Shown here piece after piece: positions 18,918 through 27,389 of a DNA stretch of 43,192 nucleotides. The notes below the pieces were generated by a model. The model was not told the origin of the DNA, made no database searches, and saw only the letters and a program-made list of their open reading frames with translations. Position numbers and translations under genes: made by a program. The stretch lies in the NCBI GenBank assembly GCA_934101145.1, contig CAKOPZ010000009.1:1-43192 (forward strand). Direction: 5' to 3'. This DNA comes from an uncultured Clostridia bacterium. Its GTDB lineage: Bacteria; Bacillota; Clostridia; TANB77; CAG-508. Each line of letters opens with the position of its first letter. Position 1 is the first letter of the stretch.

Positions 18918-19622
18918 AGACTCTCCTTTTTTCTTTTTCTTTTATTATTTTTATCCTCTTTTTGCTGACAAAATATTTGTCCATTACCATCAAGAGTAGC
19001 AACTAGTGCATTTTCAGGACTAAATCCAAATTTATTTATTTGTTTTTTTAACCATTTATAATCTTTTCCAAGTAATTTCAAATTATCATACATTACTTTT
19101 CCATCAACTACTAAGTCATATGAAATCCCCTCATATTCCGGCATTATGTTAAAATCAGCTGGAATTGTATTCCTTTTATCTGGCTTCTGTATGACAGTTA
19201 CTTGTCCACTCGTTTCAAGTATAGCATACTCAACATCCCCAAGATTTACTACATTGTTTCCTCTTAACCTTTCTTGAAGCTCATTTATTGTAAATCTTTC
19301 TTTTCTTAAAACCTCTTCATCAATTTTTCCTCTATATATTAATATTGCAGGCTTTCCACAAATTATTTCTCTTATTCTTATGCTTTTTATATTAATCGCA
19401 GATATAATTAAGTGCATAACCAAAAGTCCAAGAATTGATACAATTCCATTTGAAATTGGAATTCCGTGGATCTGTCATCGGAATAGACGCAAGGTCTGCA
19501 ATCATAATAGATATTGCAAGCTCAAATGGTTGCAATTGACCAATTTCACGTTTTCCCATTAATCTCATAACAATAAGCACAATTATATAAAGTATAATTG
19601 CTCTAATAAAAGTGATAATCAT
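18914..19622 (-). CDS. DUF421 (YetF-like) membrane protein, needs CGGA read as one codon
   Basis: DUF421 proteins have a short membrane domain followed by a cytoplasmic alpha/beta domain and are common in spore-formers; their function is unclear. Start at ATG 19622 (GAGGTG RBS; the upstream in-frame TTG at 19634 has none). Frame 0 runs MIITFIRA...IADLASIPMTDP to residue 52 and then meets CGG-A at 19463-19466. Staying in frame gives unrelated residues and a stop at 19392-19394. Reading CGGA as Gly53 continues IPISNGIVSILG and the whole family sequence to 18914, giving 235 aa, a normal length. Gly-Ile-Pro is the usual sequence here in the family. The stop overlaps the DUF4363 gene (ATGA). Confidence 0.85.
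19463..19466 (-). other. In-frame CGGA quadruplet (glycine site) in the DUF421 gene
   Basis: Coding strand reads GAT CCA CGGA ATT CCA. As triplets it gives Pro-Arg-Asn and loses the frame. As a four-base Gly codon it gives DP-G-IP, which matches the family. Confidence 0.8.
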
Positions 19623-19789
19623 ATTACACCTCAAAATGAATTTTTAAATATTTTTTGCAAAAAAAATTTTATTATACACATAAATAGCAATAATTTGAAT
19701 AATAAAAAAATTTTCGTAAATAATATTATTGATATCAAAAATATTATACTTATTTTTGAGGATATTTTCTCTTTAAGGAGGGTTATAGT

Positions 19790-20164
19790 ATGGAGAATGA
19801 AAGCTCAGAAAGTCAATCAAGACAAGGTACTTCAACAGTATGGCAAATTGTTGGTAGACTTATAACTGCAGCTGTTGTACTTGCAATTACTGCTTTTTTT
19901 ACACCAGGATTTCAAATAAATAATATTTGGTCATTATCTGTTGCTGCAATCGTTCTAACAATTATAGATTATCTTATAACAAAATTTACAGGTTTACATG
20001 CAAGCAGTTTTGGTAAAGGATTTGTAGGTTTTGTTCTTTCAGCAATTACATTATATGTTACACAATATTTTGTTGCAGGATACACAGTATCTTGGATGGC
20101 TGCCATAGTTGGTGCAATCGTTTACGGAGTTGTTGATTATTTCTTACCTGGAGAACAACAATAA
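19790..20164 (+). CDS. Small membrane protein, phage-holin-4-like family
   Basis: 124 aa with four hydrophobic helices (about 22-40, 46-63, 77-96, 100-118) and small polar termini. It resembles the chromosomal 'phage holin family' membrane proteins (PF04020 type, as I recall). These are widespread in bacteria without prophage context, and there are no phage genes nearby here. AAGGAGGG precedes the ATG. The gene is closed by a bidirectional terminator at 20277-20313. Function unknown; a lytic role is not supported by context. Confidence 0.75.
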   Translation: MENESSESQSRQGTSTVWQIVGRLITAAVVLAITAFFTPGFQINNIWSLSVAAIVLTIIDYLITKFTGLHASSFGKGFVGFVLSAITLYVTQYFVAGYTVSWMAAIVGAIVYGVVDYFLPGEQQ

Positions 20165-20276
20165 AAGAGTTACCTTGCCATATGTACATGGTTGCTTTGC
20201 AAATATTCACAACCTAAGGTACCTTAATCTTATTACAATAGCAAAATCTTGGATTCTTTCTATTGCAATAATAGCA

Positions 20277-20313
20277 AAAAAACATACAAGTCATAAAAAC
20301 TTGTATGTTTTTT
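20277..20313. terminator. Bidirectional terminator between convergent genes
   Basis: Perfect 15-bp inverted repeat (20277-20291 with 20299-20313) with A-tract on one side and T-tract on the other. It serves the holin-like gene (+) and the Lys-rich membrane protein (-). Confidence 0.88.
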
Positions 20314-20316
20314 CAT

Positions 20317-21186
20317 TTAATTATTTGTTTTATTCTCAATTGTAAATCCAAGTAAATTTGGTCTTGCAACATCTTCATCTGTCAATTCATTAAACTTCCA
20401 ATCTGAATAATCCTCATCAAGTGAACCATTTATATATTTTATAAGCATTCCATTTTCTTTACTGTACCATGCTTTTTCTTGTCCAATACATACTTTATAG
20501 CAATCTACGCCATTCACATTTTCAGATGTAATTGCATATACAAATGAAAATCCTCTTGATGTTTGAGCATTTTCTAATTCTCCAAGTACAGCAGTTGCAT
20601 TATCTGAAAGAGATGAATCAAATGAATTTGGCATACTTACTCCTGATGTTATTGTTGCTTTCATTTCTTCATAATTCAACAAGATAGTTTGATTTAATTC
20701 TTTATTGCTCCATATTACACATTTTTTGTCTTTTATTACCATCATCATTGTATTACCTTTTTTATAAAATTGCACGCCATTTACTCTGTTTTCATCATTA
20801 CTTGTTTGATAATAAGAATAATTATCTACATCTTTGTATTTTTCTCTTTCACTAAATATTTTACCTACTATAATATAATTTCTCAAATAATGAATCAAAA
20901 ATAGCACAATAGCAATAATTATAAGAATCAATACAATTTTTAGTCCTGTATGTTTTTTCTTATTTTCTACTTTTTTCACAGGCTCAAACTTTGCCTTATT
21001 ATCTACCTTCTTTTTCTCTGTATTTGTCTCAATTGTCTTTTTAGTATCTGCTTTTGTTGTCCCTTCTGTTTTCTTAGTTGCAACTTTTGATGCTTCTTTT
21101 TTAGCTGGTTCTTTTTTCTTGCTTTTTACTTTCTCAGAAACCTTTGATGTTTCTTTCCCCTTCATTTCTTTGTCGTTTTCTTCCAT
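20317..21186 (-). CDS. Unknown Lys-rich membrane-anchored protein
   Basis: 289 aa from ATG 21186 (MEENDKEMKG). I chose this start because AAGGAGGAG lies just before it, and because a consensus-like promoter (21227-21255) sits inside the longer open frame that begins at 21267. The N-terminal 75 residues are Lys/Ala/Thr/Glu-rich and disordered (cytoplasmic). A transmembrane helix follows at about 80-100, then an extracytoplasmic domain of about 190 aa with a QFYKKGNTMMMVIKDKK segment. The outer domain may be a lipoprotein-like beta fold, but I recognise no family. Function unknown. Confidence 0.8.
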   Translation of the reverse strand: MEENDKEMKGKETSKVSEKVKSKKKEPAKKEASKVATKKTEGTTKADTKKTIETNTEKKKVDNKAKFEPVKKVENKKKHTGLKIVLILIIIAIVLFLIHYLRNYIIVGKIFSEREKYKDVDNYSYYQTSNDENRVNGVQFYKKGNTMMMVIKDKKCVIWSNKELNQTILLNYEEMKATITSGVSMPNSFDSSLSDNATAVLGELENAQTSRGFSFVYAITSENVNGVDCYKVCIGQEKAWYSKENGMLIKYINGSLDEDYSDWKFNELTDEDVARPNLLGFTIENKTNN

Positions 21187-21226
21187 TTTTACTCCTCCTT
21201 GGTAATTTATATTTTTAACTTCCATT

Positions 21227-21255
21227 ATTCTATCAATACCAATTTCAAAAGTCAA
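21227..21255 (-). promoter_or_regulatory. Sigma-A promoter of the Lys-rich membrane protein gene
   Basis: Minus strand TTGACT (21250-21255), 17-base spacer, TAGAAT (21227-21232). Confidence 0.7.
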
Positions 21256-21309
21256 CAAATATTTCATTTTTAATAATCAACAAAATTTGCTGTAACATAA
21301 AAAAAGTAC

Positions 21310-21338
21310 TTGCAATTTAAAAACAATTCTGTTATTAT
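21310..21338 (+). promoter_or_regulatory. Promoter of tRNA-Leu
   Basis: TTGCAA (21310-21315), 17-base spacer, TATTAT (21333-21338), ending 15 bases before the tRNA. Confidence 0.75.
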
Positions 21339-21353
21339 ATATAAAGTTGTTAT

Positions 21354-21436
21354 GCCGATGTGGCGGAACTGGCAGACGCACACGACTCAAAATCGTGCGG
21401 GAAACCATGTGGGTTCGAGTCCCACCATCGGTACCA
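21354..21436 (+). tRNA. tRNA-Leu (anticodon CAA)
   Basis: 83 bases including encoded CCA. Acceptor GCCGATG pairs with CATCGGT (first pair G-U). The anticodon stem CACGA/TCGTG encloses loop CTCAAAA, giving anticodon CAA. A long class II variable arm and TTCGAGT T-loop are present. Confidence 0.97.
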
Positions 21437-21437
21437 A

Positions 21438-21475
21438 AAAAAGAACTTTAGTAATTAATTACTAAAGTTCTTTTT
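21438..21475. terminator. Terminator between tRNA-Leu and ppaC
   Basis: Perfect 38-base palindrome (19-bp arms) with A-tract and T-tract flanks, serving both convergent genes. Confidence 0.88.
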
Positions 21476-21519
21476 ACATATATTCAAATTTCATAGATTT
21501 ACAAATTTTCTATAAAACT

Positions 21520-22443
21520 CTATTTTATTACTTCTAATATTTTAGGTAATACTTGTTTCTTTCTTGAAACGACACCATCTAATATTGCTGTATTATTAAA
21601 TAATTTTGTATTATATGCTTTTTCAAATACATCTCTTCTATTTCCTAAAACAATAGCCTTTGAAGATGCATTTAAAATATCTGTAACCATAAATACATAG
21701 CAATCTAAATTGTTAAGCAAAATTTCATTTTCAATTGCAGTTTCTAGTTCTTTTTGTTTTTCAAGAACACTGTCTACATCAGCACTATTAACCTGTGAAA
21801 TAACAAATTTAATTCCATCTTTTTCAAATGGTTTTGAATCTGTATTAATTATTTCTGATGCAGTATAACCATCTAAATTTGTTCCTGCTTTTAACATTCT
21901 GTAACCATAATCATAAACATCAAGTCCAGCAATATCTGATAATTTACCTGCAATAAATTTGTCTTGTTCTGTTGATGTTGGTGATTTAAATAACAATGTA
22001 TCAGAAACGATAGCACTAAGCATTAATCCTGCCATTTCAGGTACAATCTTAACTTCATTTTGTTTGTATAATTTATATAAAATAGTTGATGTACAACCTA
22101 CTGGCTCTACCATACAATAAATTGGATTTTCTGTTTGTAAGTTTAATCTATGATGGTCTACTATCATTTTAATATTTGCTTTCTCAATTCCATCAGCACT
22201 TTGTGGAAATTCGTTTGAATCTACTAAAATAACATTATCATTTTCATTTACTTTTTCAATAAATTCAGGTTGTTTTACACTAAATGTTTTTAGTGCAAAT
22301 TCTGTTTCTCTATTTACATTTCCAAGTCTAAAACTTTCTGAATAATTACCAATGTTAGTTTGTAAGTTGGCCATTGAAATTGCTGATGCAATTGAATCTG
22401 TATCTGGTTTTTTGTGTCCAAAAACTAAATTTTTATCATCCAT
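21520..22443 (-). CDS. ppaC: Manganese-dependent inorganic pyrophosphatase (DHH family)
   Basis: Hydrolyses pyrophosphate to drive biosynthetic reactions in the cytoplasm (family II PPase, Mn2+/Co2+ dependent). The 307 aa compare with 309 in Bacillus subtilis. Motifs in order are GHKKPDTDSIAS (9-20), VDSNE (about 74-78), the DHH signature DHHRLN (about 96-101), SDTLLFKSPT (about 147-156) and the C-terminal SRKKQVLPKI substrate-binding loop. No CBS insert, so this is the unregulated short form. AAAGGAG precedes the ATG. It is driven by a near-consensus promoter at 22505-22533. Confidence 0.97.
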   Translation of the reverse strand: MDDKNLVFGHKKPDTDSIASAISMANLQTNIGNYSESFRLGNVNRETEFALKTFSVKQPEFIEKVNENDNVILVDSNEFPQSADGIEKANIKMIVDHHRLNLQTENPIYCMVEPVGCTSTILYKLYKQNEVKIVPEMAGLMLSAIVSDTLLFKSPTSTEQDKFIAGKLSDIAGLDVYDYGYRMLKAGTNLDGYTASEIINTDSKPFEKDGIKFVISQVNSADVDSVLEKQKELETAIENEILLNNLDCYVFMVTDILNASSKAIVLGNRRDVFEKAYNTKLFNNTAILDGVVSRKKQVLPKILEVIK

Positions 22444-22504
22444 AATTTTATCTCCTTTTATTACTATATTTTTTCTGATGTTATTTCTTGTTTTTAACTA
22501 CTTT

Positions 22505-22533
22505 ATTATACCATAATTTCCATAAATAGTCAA
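22505..22533 (-). promoter_or_regulatory. Sigma-A promoter of ppaC
   Basis: Minus strand TTGACT (22528-22533), 17-base spacer, TATAAT (22505-22510). Confidence 0.85.
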
Positions 22534-22562
22534 CATACGGCTTGTTTTTAATTTACATAAAG

Positions 22563-24851
22563 TTATTTTTCAAAATTTGCATCATATTCATATAGCTTAA
22601 CTTTTTTGGTAATCACTTTAAATTCACTAATTTGACTATTTATATTAAATTGTACCTCTTTTACAAATTTTAAGTTCAACTTATCTACATCTACCAAAAC
22701 CTCTGAAGATAAATTCATACCTAAAGGTAATGTCTTATTAAAATTATCATAAAACATAATATTACTGTAATACAAGATTGGCATATTTTCTTTTATATTT
22801 ATCCTTGTTAATATTATATTTTCTTTTTTGGTTTTCATTACCCCTTCAAGCGCATTTTTAGGATTTATATCAAATATATTTATTCCATCTATACCTTTTT
22901 TGTTATTAAGTTTGTAAATTGCCATATTATATGGTGCTTGTATTTTGCAAAAAGCCTCTTCAATAAGCTTATAATAATTTAAAATATTATCTACATACTC
23001 TTGCGGATTTGTTTCTAAATTTACATTCAAAACTTTGTATTTGTCTTTTTGAGTTTCTCTATGTTTTTCATTATTAATTACCTTGATTTTTGTTTTATCA
23101 TCTGACATTCCTCCAAAAATATCAAAATCTTTGGTCGAAATATATTCTAAATCATTTTTATACTCATCTTTAATTTTATTCAATTCTTCTATAATTTTAA
23201 TATTTTCTTCAAAATTATCATTCTTCACTATTTCTTTAAAAGATTCTTCTGCTTCTTTTATTGCAAATATTGCATCTGTTTCATTTTTAGATAATTTTCT
23301 TCTTTGAAGTTCATCCACAATTTTTCCTAAATCTTCTAAATCAGTCTCATAATTAAAATATTTTTCTATTTTTTCTTTCTGAGCTTTCTCTTCTTCATCG
23401 CCTTCATTTAAAGTTTGAATTTCATCTTTACTTGTAAATTTCCAAAATTCAAAAATACTTTTCTTGTGTTTATCAATTTCACTTATATATAAATCTGCAT
23501 TATCAATCTTTCTTGTTAGCATGTCCTTTTTACTTTCAATAGCATTAATGTCAAGATTTATATTTTTGTTTTCTCTTACTTTTTCATTCAATATATTGCA
23601 TATATTTATTAAGTCTTCGATTGTATACTGCTTTTTCTCTTCATATATCCCCTGAATTTCAAGTTCTTCATTTTCAGTACCTTCTCTTTCAATTTTTTCC
23701 GGTTTTTTAGTAATTACTTCTGTCTTTTTCTTTTTAAAAAAATATTTCACTTTTCCCAAAAAAGTTCTCTTACATTCCAAAAATGTTGCTATTTGTCTTT
23801 GTCTTGCTAGATATTCTTGTGTTAATTCTTCTACAATATTATTGAATCTTTTTAATCTTTTTTTAAGCTTTGTGTTCTCTTTTATTTCACTTTTTATACT
23901 ATCTATTTTTTCCCAATATTCTTTTTCTATAAAATCAGGTAAAGCTTTATATTCCATCACTTGATCTTTATATATAAATTGTAAATTTCCACTTGTTGAT
24001 ATTCTACATTTAAATTGATATTCTTCTGTTGCACCTGTTGCCAAAATAAACATCGCCTTTAGTAATTTATAAAACTCCAATGCCTCTTCTTTACTATTTA
24101 AATTCACTACATAATTGCTTTTTAATTTTTCGTAAACAGGTGTAAGTCCAACAACTTTTATACTCATAATGCCCTTTTTATCAAAAACTTCATAGACTGA
24201 TGGCCATTCTTTTGTAAAATACCACATATAATTTTCTATATCTGAAATTTCTGACTTTGTTAAAAAAACTCCTGAATATTCTTTATAACTAATTGGAACA
24301 AAAATTGTTTCTTTCTTCTTATTTTTTCTTGTTTCAATCTGTTTTTTTAATAAATAAAACATAGCACTACAATCTCGTTCTTTTGTAGGAACAAGCATAA
24401 AATACTTCTGAGCATAATCAGAATAATAAATTTGCCAAACAAAATTATTTTTATATTTTACCTCTGTAGGTATATTTTCCTTAATTTTTTCTTGCTCTTC
24501 CTCCAGTTTAACAATATCATCCATGTTCAAATCTGTAAGCATTTTTAAAAAGGTAGCAAACTTTTCTATTGACTCCTCATCCTTTTCTTCAAGATATGTA
24601 AAAAGTGGAGATGCAAGTTTATACTTTTCTTTTAAATCAGTTAATCTATCTGTAGGAGTAACAAGAATTTCGATATCTTGTACATTTACATATTTATATA
24701 CTTTGTATAATTTATCATCATAAGACCTAGTTGCTCTAAAATCCAAGGCATCAAATTGTTTTAAAAACCTTGGAATTTTATTCAAATCAAGTCCTATATA
24801 ATCTAACTTTTCTTGAATTTGTTTTTTATTTTCATTAGTAATTCTTGACAT
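22563..24851 (-). CDS. Large unknown cytoplasmic protein with coiled-coil middle
   Basis: 762 aa from ATG 24851, chosen because AGAGGTG lies six bases upstream; the longer in-frame TTG at 24899 lies in a hairpin. I do not recognise the family. There are no signal peptide or membrane helices. Residues about 1-320 look globular (YYSDYAQKYFMLVPTKERDCSAMFYLL). The middle (about 320-560) is very rich in Lys, Glu, Ile and Leu and probably forms coiled coils. The C-terminal 200 residues are again globular with many beta-strand-like patches. A basic patch (VKYFFKKKKTEV) could bind nucleic acid or membrane. No nucleotide-binding motif seen. A scaffold or adaptor is possible but unproven. Confidence 0.75.
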   Translation of the reverse strand: MSRITNENKKQIQEKLDYIGLDLNKIPRFLKQFDALDFRATRSYDDKLYKVYKYVNVQDIEILVTPTDRLTDLKEKYKLASPLFTYLEEKDEESIEKFATFLKMLTDLNMDDIVKLEEEQEKIKENIPTEVKYKNNFVWQIYYSDYAQKYFMLVPTKERDCSAMFYLLKKQIETRKNKKKETIFVPISYKEYSGVFLTKSEISDIENYMWYFTKEWPSVYEVFDKKGIMSIKVVGLTPVYEKLKSNYVVNLNSKEEALEFYKLLKAMFILATGATEEYQFKCRISTSGNLQFIYKDQVMEYKALPDFIEKEYWEKIDSIKSEIKENTKLKKRLKRFNNIVEELTQEYLARQRQIATFLECKRTFLGKVKYFFKKKKTEVITKKPEKIEREGTENEELEIQGIYEEKKQYTIEDLINICNILNEKVRENKNINLDINAIESKKDMLTRKIDNADLYISEIDKHKKSIFEFWKFTSKDEIQTLNEGDEEEKAQKEKIEKYFNYETDLEDLGKIVDELQRRKLSKNETDAIFAIKEAEESFKEIVKNDNFEENIKIIEELNKIKDEYKNDLEYISTKDFDIFGGMSDDKTKIKVINNEKHRETQKDKYKVLNVNLETNPQEYVDNILNYYKLIEEAFCKIQAPYNMAIYKLNNKKGIDGINIFDINPKNALEGVMKTKKENIILTRINIKENMPILYYSNIMFYDNFNKTLPLGMNLSSEVLVDVDKLNLKFVKEVQFNINSQISEFKVITKKVKLYEYDANFEK

Positions 24852-24865
24852 ATATTTCACCTCTT

Positions 24866-24910
24866 TAAAAGAAAATAGCTCCTTGATATTGTATATCAAA
24901 AAGCTACTTT
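24866..24910 (-). terminator. Imperfect hairpin after the GT2 gene
   Basis: Minus strand: GTAGCT and TTGATAT pair with ATATCAA and AGCTA across a short loop with internal mismatches. A U-rich run follows. It lies between the glycosyltransferase stop and the RBS of the 762-aa protein. Confidence 0.5.
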
Positions 24911-24923
24911 TGTCTATTATTTT

Positions 24924-26153
24924 TTAATTAACTTCATTAATTTTAACATTTCTTACATGGTCTATCTTATCCCAGCTTGTATCACGCTTAAATAAACATT
25001 TAAAGTTTATAAGAAGCCATGAACCTAAGAACAATGGATAGCAAATTAGTCCTTTAAGCATTGGTCTTATAGGCTTTTTGTCAAGTACCATAATAAGTAT
25101 TGCAGTAAATATTGGTAGTAAAAATGTTGGTAAGAAATATCTTAAACAGTTAATTAGTAAATCTACTGCTGTCATACCATTTGCAATGTAAATAATAAAG
25201 TTTAATGCAAGAAGTACAAGTGTTAATATAAACATTGGTATACTTCCTATCAAATACAAAAGGCCATCAAAATTCATCATTGTTTTATGTTCTTTTACTG
25301 CTGCTGCAAGTGGCTTTGTATAACGCTCTAAACATTGGATATGTCCAACTGTCCATCTTGTTCTTTGTTTCCAAGATTGTTTAAATCCAACTGGTTGTTC
25401 ATCATATACAATTGCATCCGTTGCCCAACCCAATCTTTTACCATTTATAATTCTTTTTAAGGAAAACTCTATATCCTCTGTTAAAGTATTTGTATTCCAA
25501 CCATCAGGTTTTATAACATCAAATCTTACCATAAATCCTGTGCCATTTATAAGTGGAGATAGTCCAACATTATATCTTGCTAAATGATAAAAACGATTCA
25601 TTGTCCAATAAAACAATGCATATCCAGCTGATACCCAACTATCTGTAGGATTTTTTATATCTCTATACCCTTGAACAACATCTTCTCCTTGACAAAGCTT
25701 TTTATTCATTGCTTTTAAGAAGTTGCTATCAACAATATTATCTGCATCAAATATACAAAACGCATCATATGGTGCATCTTCTTTTATTTTTTGATCTAAA
25801 AACCATTGAAGTGCATATCCTTTTGTTTTATGCTCTTCATCAAATCTTTTAAGTACAATTGCACCTGCTCTTTCTGCTATTTCAGCAGTTCTATCAGTAC
25901 AATTATCTGCAATAACATAAATATCATAATAATCTCTTGGATAATTTTGCTTCATTAAACTTTCAACTAAAGGTCCAATGACACTTTCTTCATTATGTGC
26001 AGGAATAATCGCCATAAATCGATTAACCTTTTCTTCAAGTATAGGCTTTTCTTTTAATTTTACCAAAGAACACACACTAATAACCAATTGATATATCCAG
26101 AATATTGTAATAATCCATACTAATGCTTGTTGTATCATATATAAATATTCCAT
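24924..26153 (-). CDS. Membrane GT2 glycosyltransferase (processive beta-glycan synthase type)
   Basis: Transfers sugar from a nucleotide donor at the membrane. The 409 aa have an N-terminal helix (about 5-30), a GT-A catalytic domain and three to four C-terminal helices from about 300. Motifs: IPAHNEESVIGPLVESL, DNCTDRT, the DxD-type FDADN, TEDIEFS (catalytic Asp) and QRTRW (QxxRW). QxxRW is the signature of processive enzymes such as cellulose, hyaluronan and poly-GlcNAc synthases. The 1.0-kb gene immediately upstream is a CE4 deacetylase in the same direction, so a deacetylated amino-sugar polymer is plausible. Each gene seems to have its own promoter, and the product is inferred only. Confidence 0.92.
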   Translation of the reverse strand: MEYLYMIQQALVWIITIFWIYQLVISVCSLVKLKEKPILEEKVNRFMAIIPAHNEESVIGPLVESLMKQNYPRDYYDIYVIADNCTDRTAEIAERAGAIVLKRFDEEHKTKGYALQWFLDQKIKEDAPYDAFCIFDADNIVDSNFLKAMNKKLCQGEDVVQGYRDIKNPTDSWVSAGYALFYWTMNRFYHLARYNVGLSPLINGTGFMVRFDVIKPDGWNTNTLTEDIEFSLKRIINGKRLGWATDAIVYDEQPVGFKQSWKQRTRWTVGHIQCLERYTKPLAAAVKEHKTMMNFDGLLYLIGSIPMFILTLVLLALNFIIYIANGMTAVDLLINCLRYFLPTFLLPIFTAILIMVLDKKPIRPMLKGLICYPLFLGSWLLINFKCLFKRDTSWDKIDHVRNVKINEVN

Positions 26154-26229
26154 TTAATTCTCTCCTCTATTCAATATATTATGAATTAATCTTCTTGTTA
26201 TTACTCTAATTTGTCGCCCTACATTACAT

Positions 26230-26258
26230 ATTATACTATTATTTTACATATTTTGCAA
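26230..26258 (-). promoter_or_regulatory. Sigma-A promoter of the GT2 gene
   Basis: Minus strand TTGCAA (26253-26258), 17-base spacer, TATAAT (26230-26235). Confidence 0.8.
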
Positions 26259-26285
26259 CTTTAGATGAAAATATTAATAATTTTA

Positions 26286-27305
26286 CTAAAAACTTTGATT
26301 AAAATTTTTAAAAGAATAGCCTTTTTCAATTAAATATGTTATTACATCTTCAAGAGTTTCATACGTTAATTTTTTGTCTGGAGCATCATGCATTAACAAT
26401 ACAACATTCTTATAATTTTTAACTGTTTTTTTCATATTATTTAATATTTTTTCCTTTGTATTTGCACCTGCTGCATCAGATGTTAGTGCATTCCAATCTA
26501 AATATGCAATCTGTTGTTCTTTCAATTGCTTTTTAGCAGTTTTCTTTATTTTACTATATTCTCCTCCAACTGATCCTCCTGGAAATCTAAATAAATGACT
26601 TGAATAATTTGAATTATTAAGTGCTTTCCTTATTTCCGCTTCTGTCTTATTATATTCTTCTATTACATTTTCTGGTTTTGCATAAATTGAACTATACTTG
26701 TGAGAATATCCATGATTTGCTATATAATGTCCCTCATCATATTCACGTTTTACAAGATCAGGATTTAATTTTACTCTACTTCCTAAAACAAAAAATGTTG
26801 CTTTTATGTTATGAAATTTGAGTATATCTAATATATGTGGAGTTACTGATTTAGAAGGACCATCATCAAATGTTAAAAAAACACGCTTGCCTTGTTCTCC
26901 ATCATATATGTTATCAACTTGTTTTACAAAATTGCTGTAATCTATATTATTTGATGCTGAAATATTTGTATCACTTGGTGTATTTACATTTTCCGTATTA
27001 TTGGATATTGTATTTGAAATATTGCTTTGAGTTACATTTGCTTGATTCACTTGTTCATTTGTAATTTTAGCACTCTTAATTTCATCACTACTTAATATAT
27101 TTTGATTGCTATTTATTTGATTGCCTGTTTGACTTTTTTTGTATTCTATTACTTCTCCACTCTTTCCTTTTATCTCTCCAACTTTATATACTTTTGCTAC
27201 ATTAACACCTGCAAAAGCAGAACAGCACAAAACAGATAATAACATAATTACATATATTATTATCTGTTTTATTTTTTTGCCTTTTTCTTCCACTTCATAC
27301 ATCAT
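26286..27305 (-). CDS. Membrane-anchored polysaccharide deacetylase (CE4/NodB)
   Basis: Metal-dependent N-deacetylase of amino-sugar polymers outside the membrane. The 339 aa have a transmembrane anchor (about 13-35), an Asn/Ser/Thr/Gln-rich linker (about 58-125) and a NodB domain. Its motifs are TFDDGPS (145-151, catalytic Asp and metal Asp), NHGYSH (197-202, metal His pair), RFPGGS and LLMHDA. This is the arrangement of peptidoglycan and exopolysaccharide deacetylases of Bacillota. AGGAGGG lies seven bases before the ATG. Peptidoglycan GlcNAc, PNAG-like polymer or spore cortex are all possible substrates. Confidence 0.93.
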   Translation of the reverse strand: MMYEVEEKGKKIKQIIIYVIMLLSVLCCSAFAGVNVAKVYKVGEIKGKSGEVIEYKKSQTGNQINSNQNILSSDEIKSAKITNEQVNQANVTQSNISNTISNNTENVNTPSDTNISASNNIDYSNFVKQVDNIYDGEQGKRVFLTFDDGPSKSVTPHILDILKFHNIKATFFVLGSRVKLNPDLVKREYDEGHYIANHGYSHKYSSIYAKPENVIEEYNKTEAEIRKALNNSNYSSHLFRFPGGSVGGEYSKIKKTAKKQLKEQQIAYLDWNALTSDAAGANTKEKILNNMKKTVKNYKNVVLLMHDAPDKKLTYETLEDVITYLIEKGYSFKNFNQSF

Positions 27306-27389
27306 TTTGTTTCCCTCCTAAAATCGACTTTATCTTCCATTATTATATACTATTTGTCAAAATTTATCTAGCCAATTTTAGGATAAATT

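Noticed and set aside
19790..20164. Holin-like gene as a prophage remnant
   Set aside because: No phage genes, integrase or attachment repeats nearby; this small membrane family is common on chromosomes.
20165..20276. Possible small RNA between the holin-like gene and its terminator
   Set aside because: Some short palindromes (around 20216-20224) but no promoter and no recognisable RNA family; likely 3' UTR.
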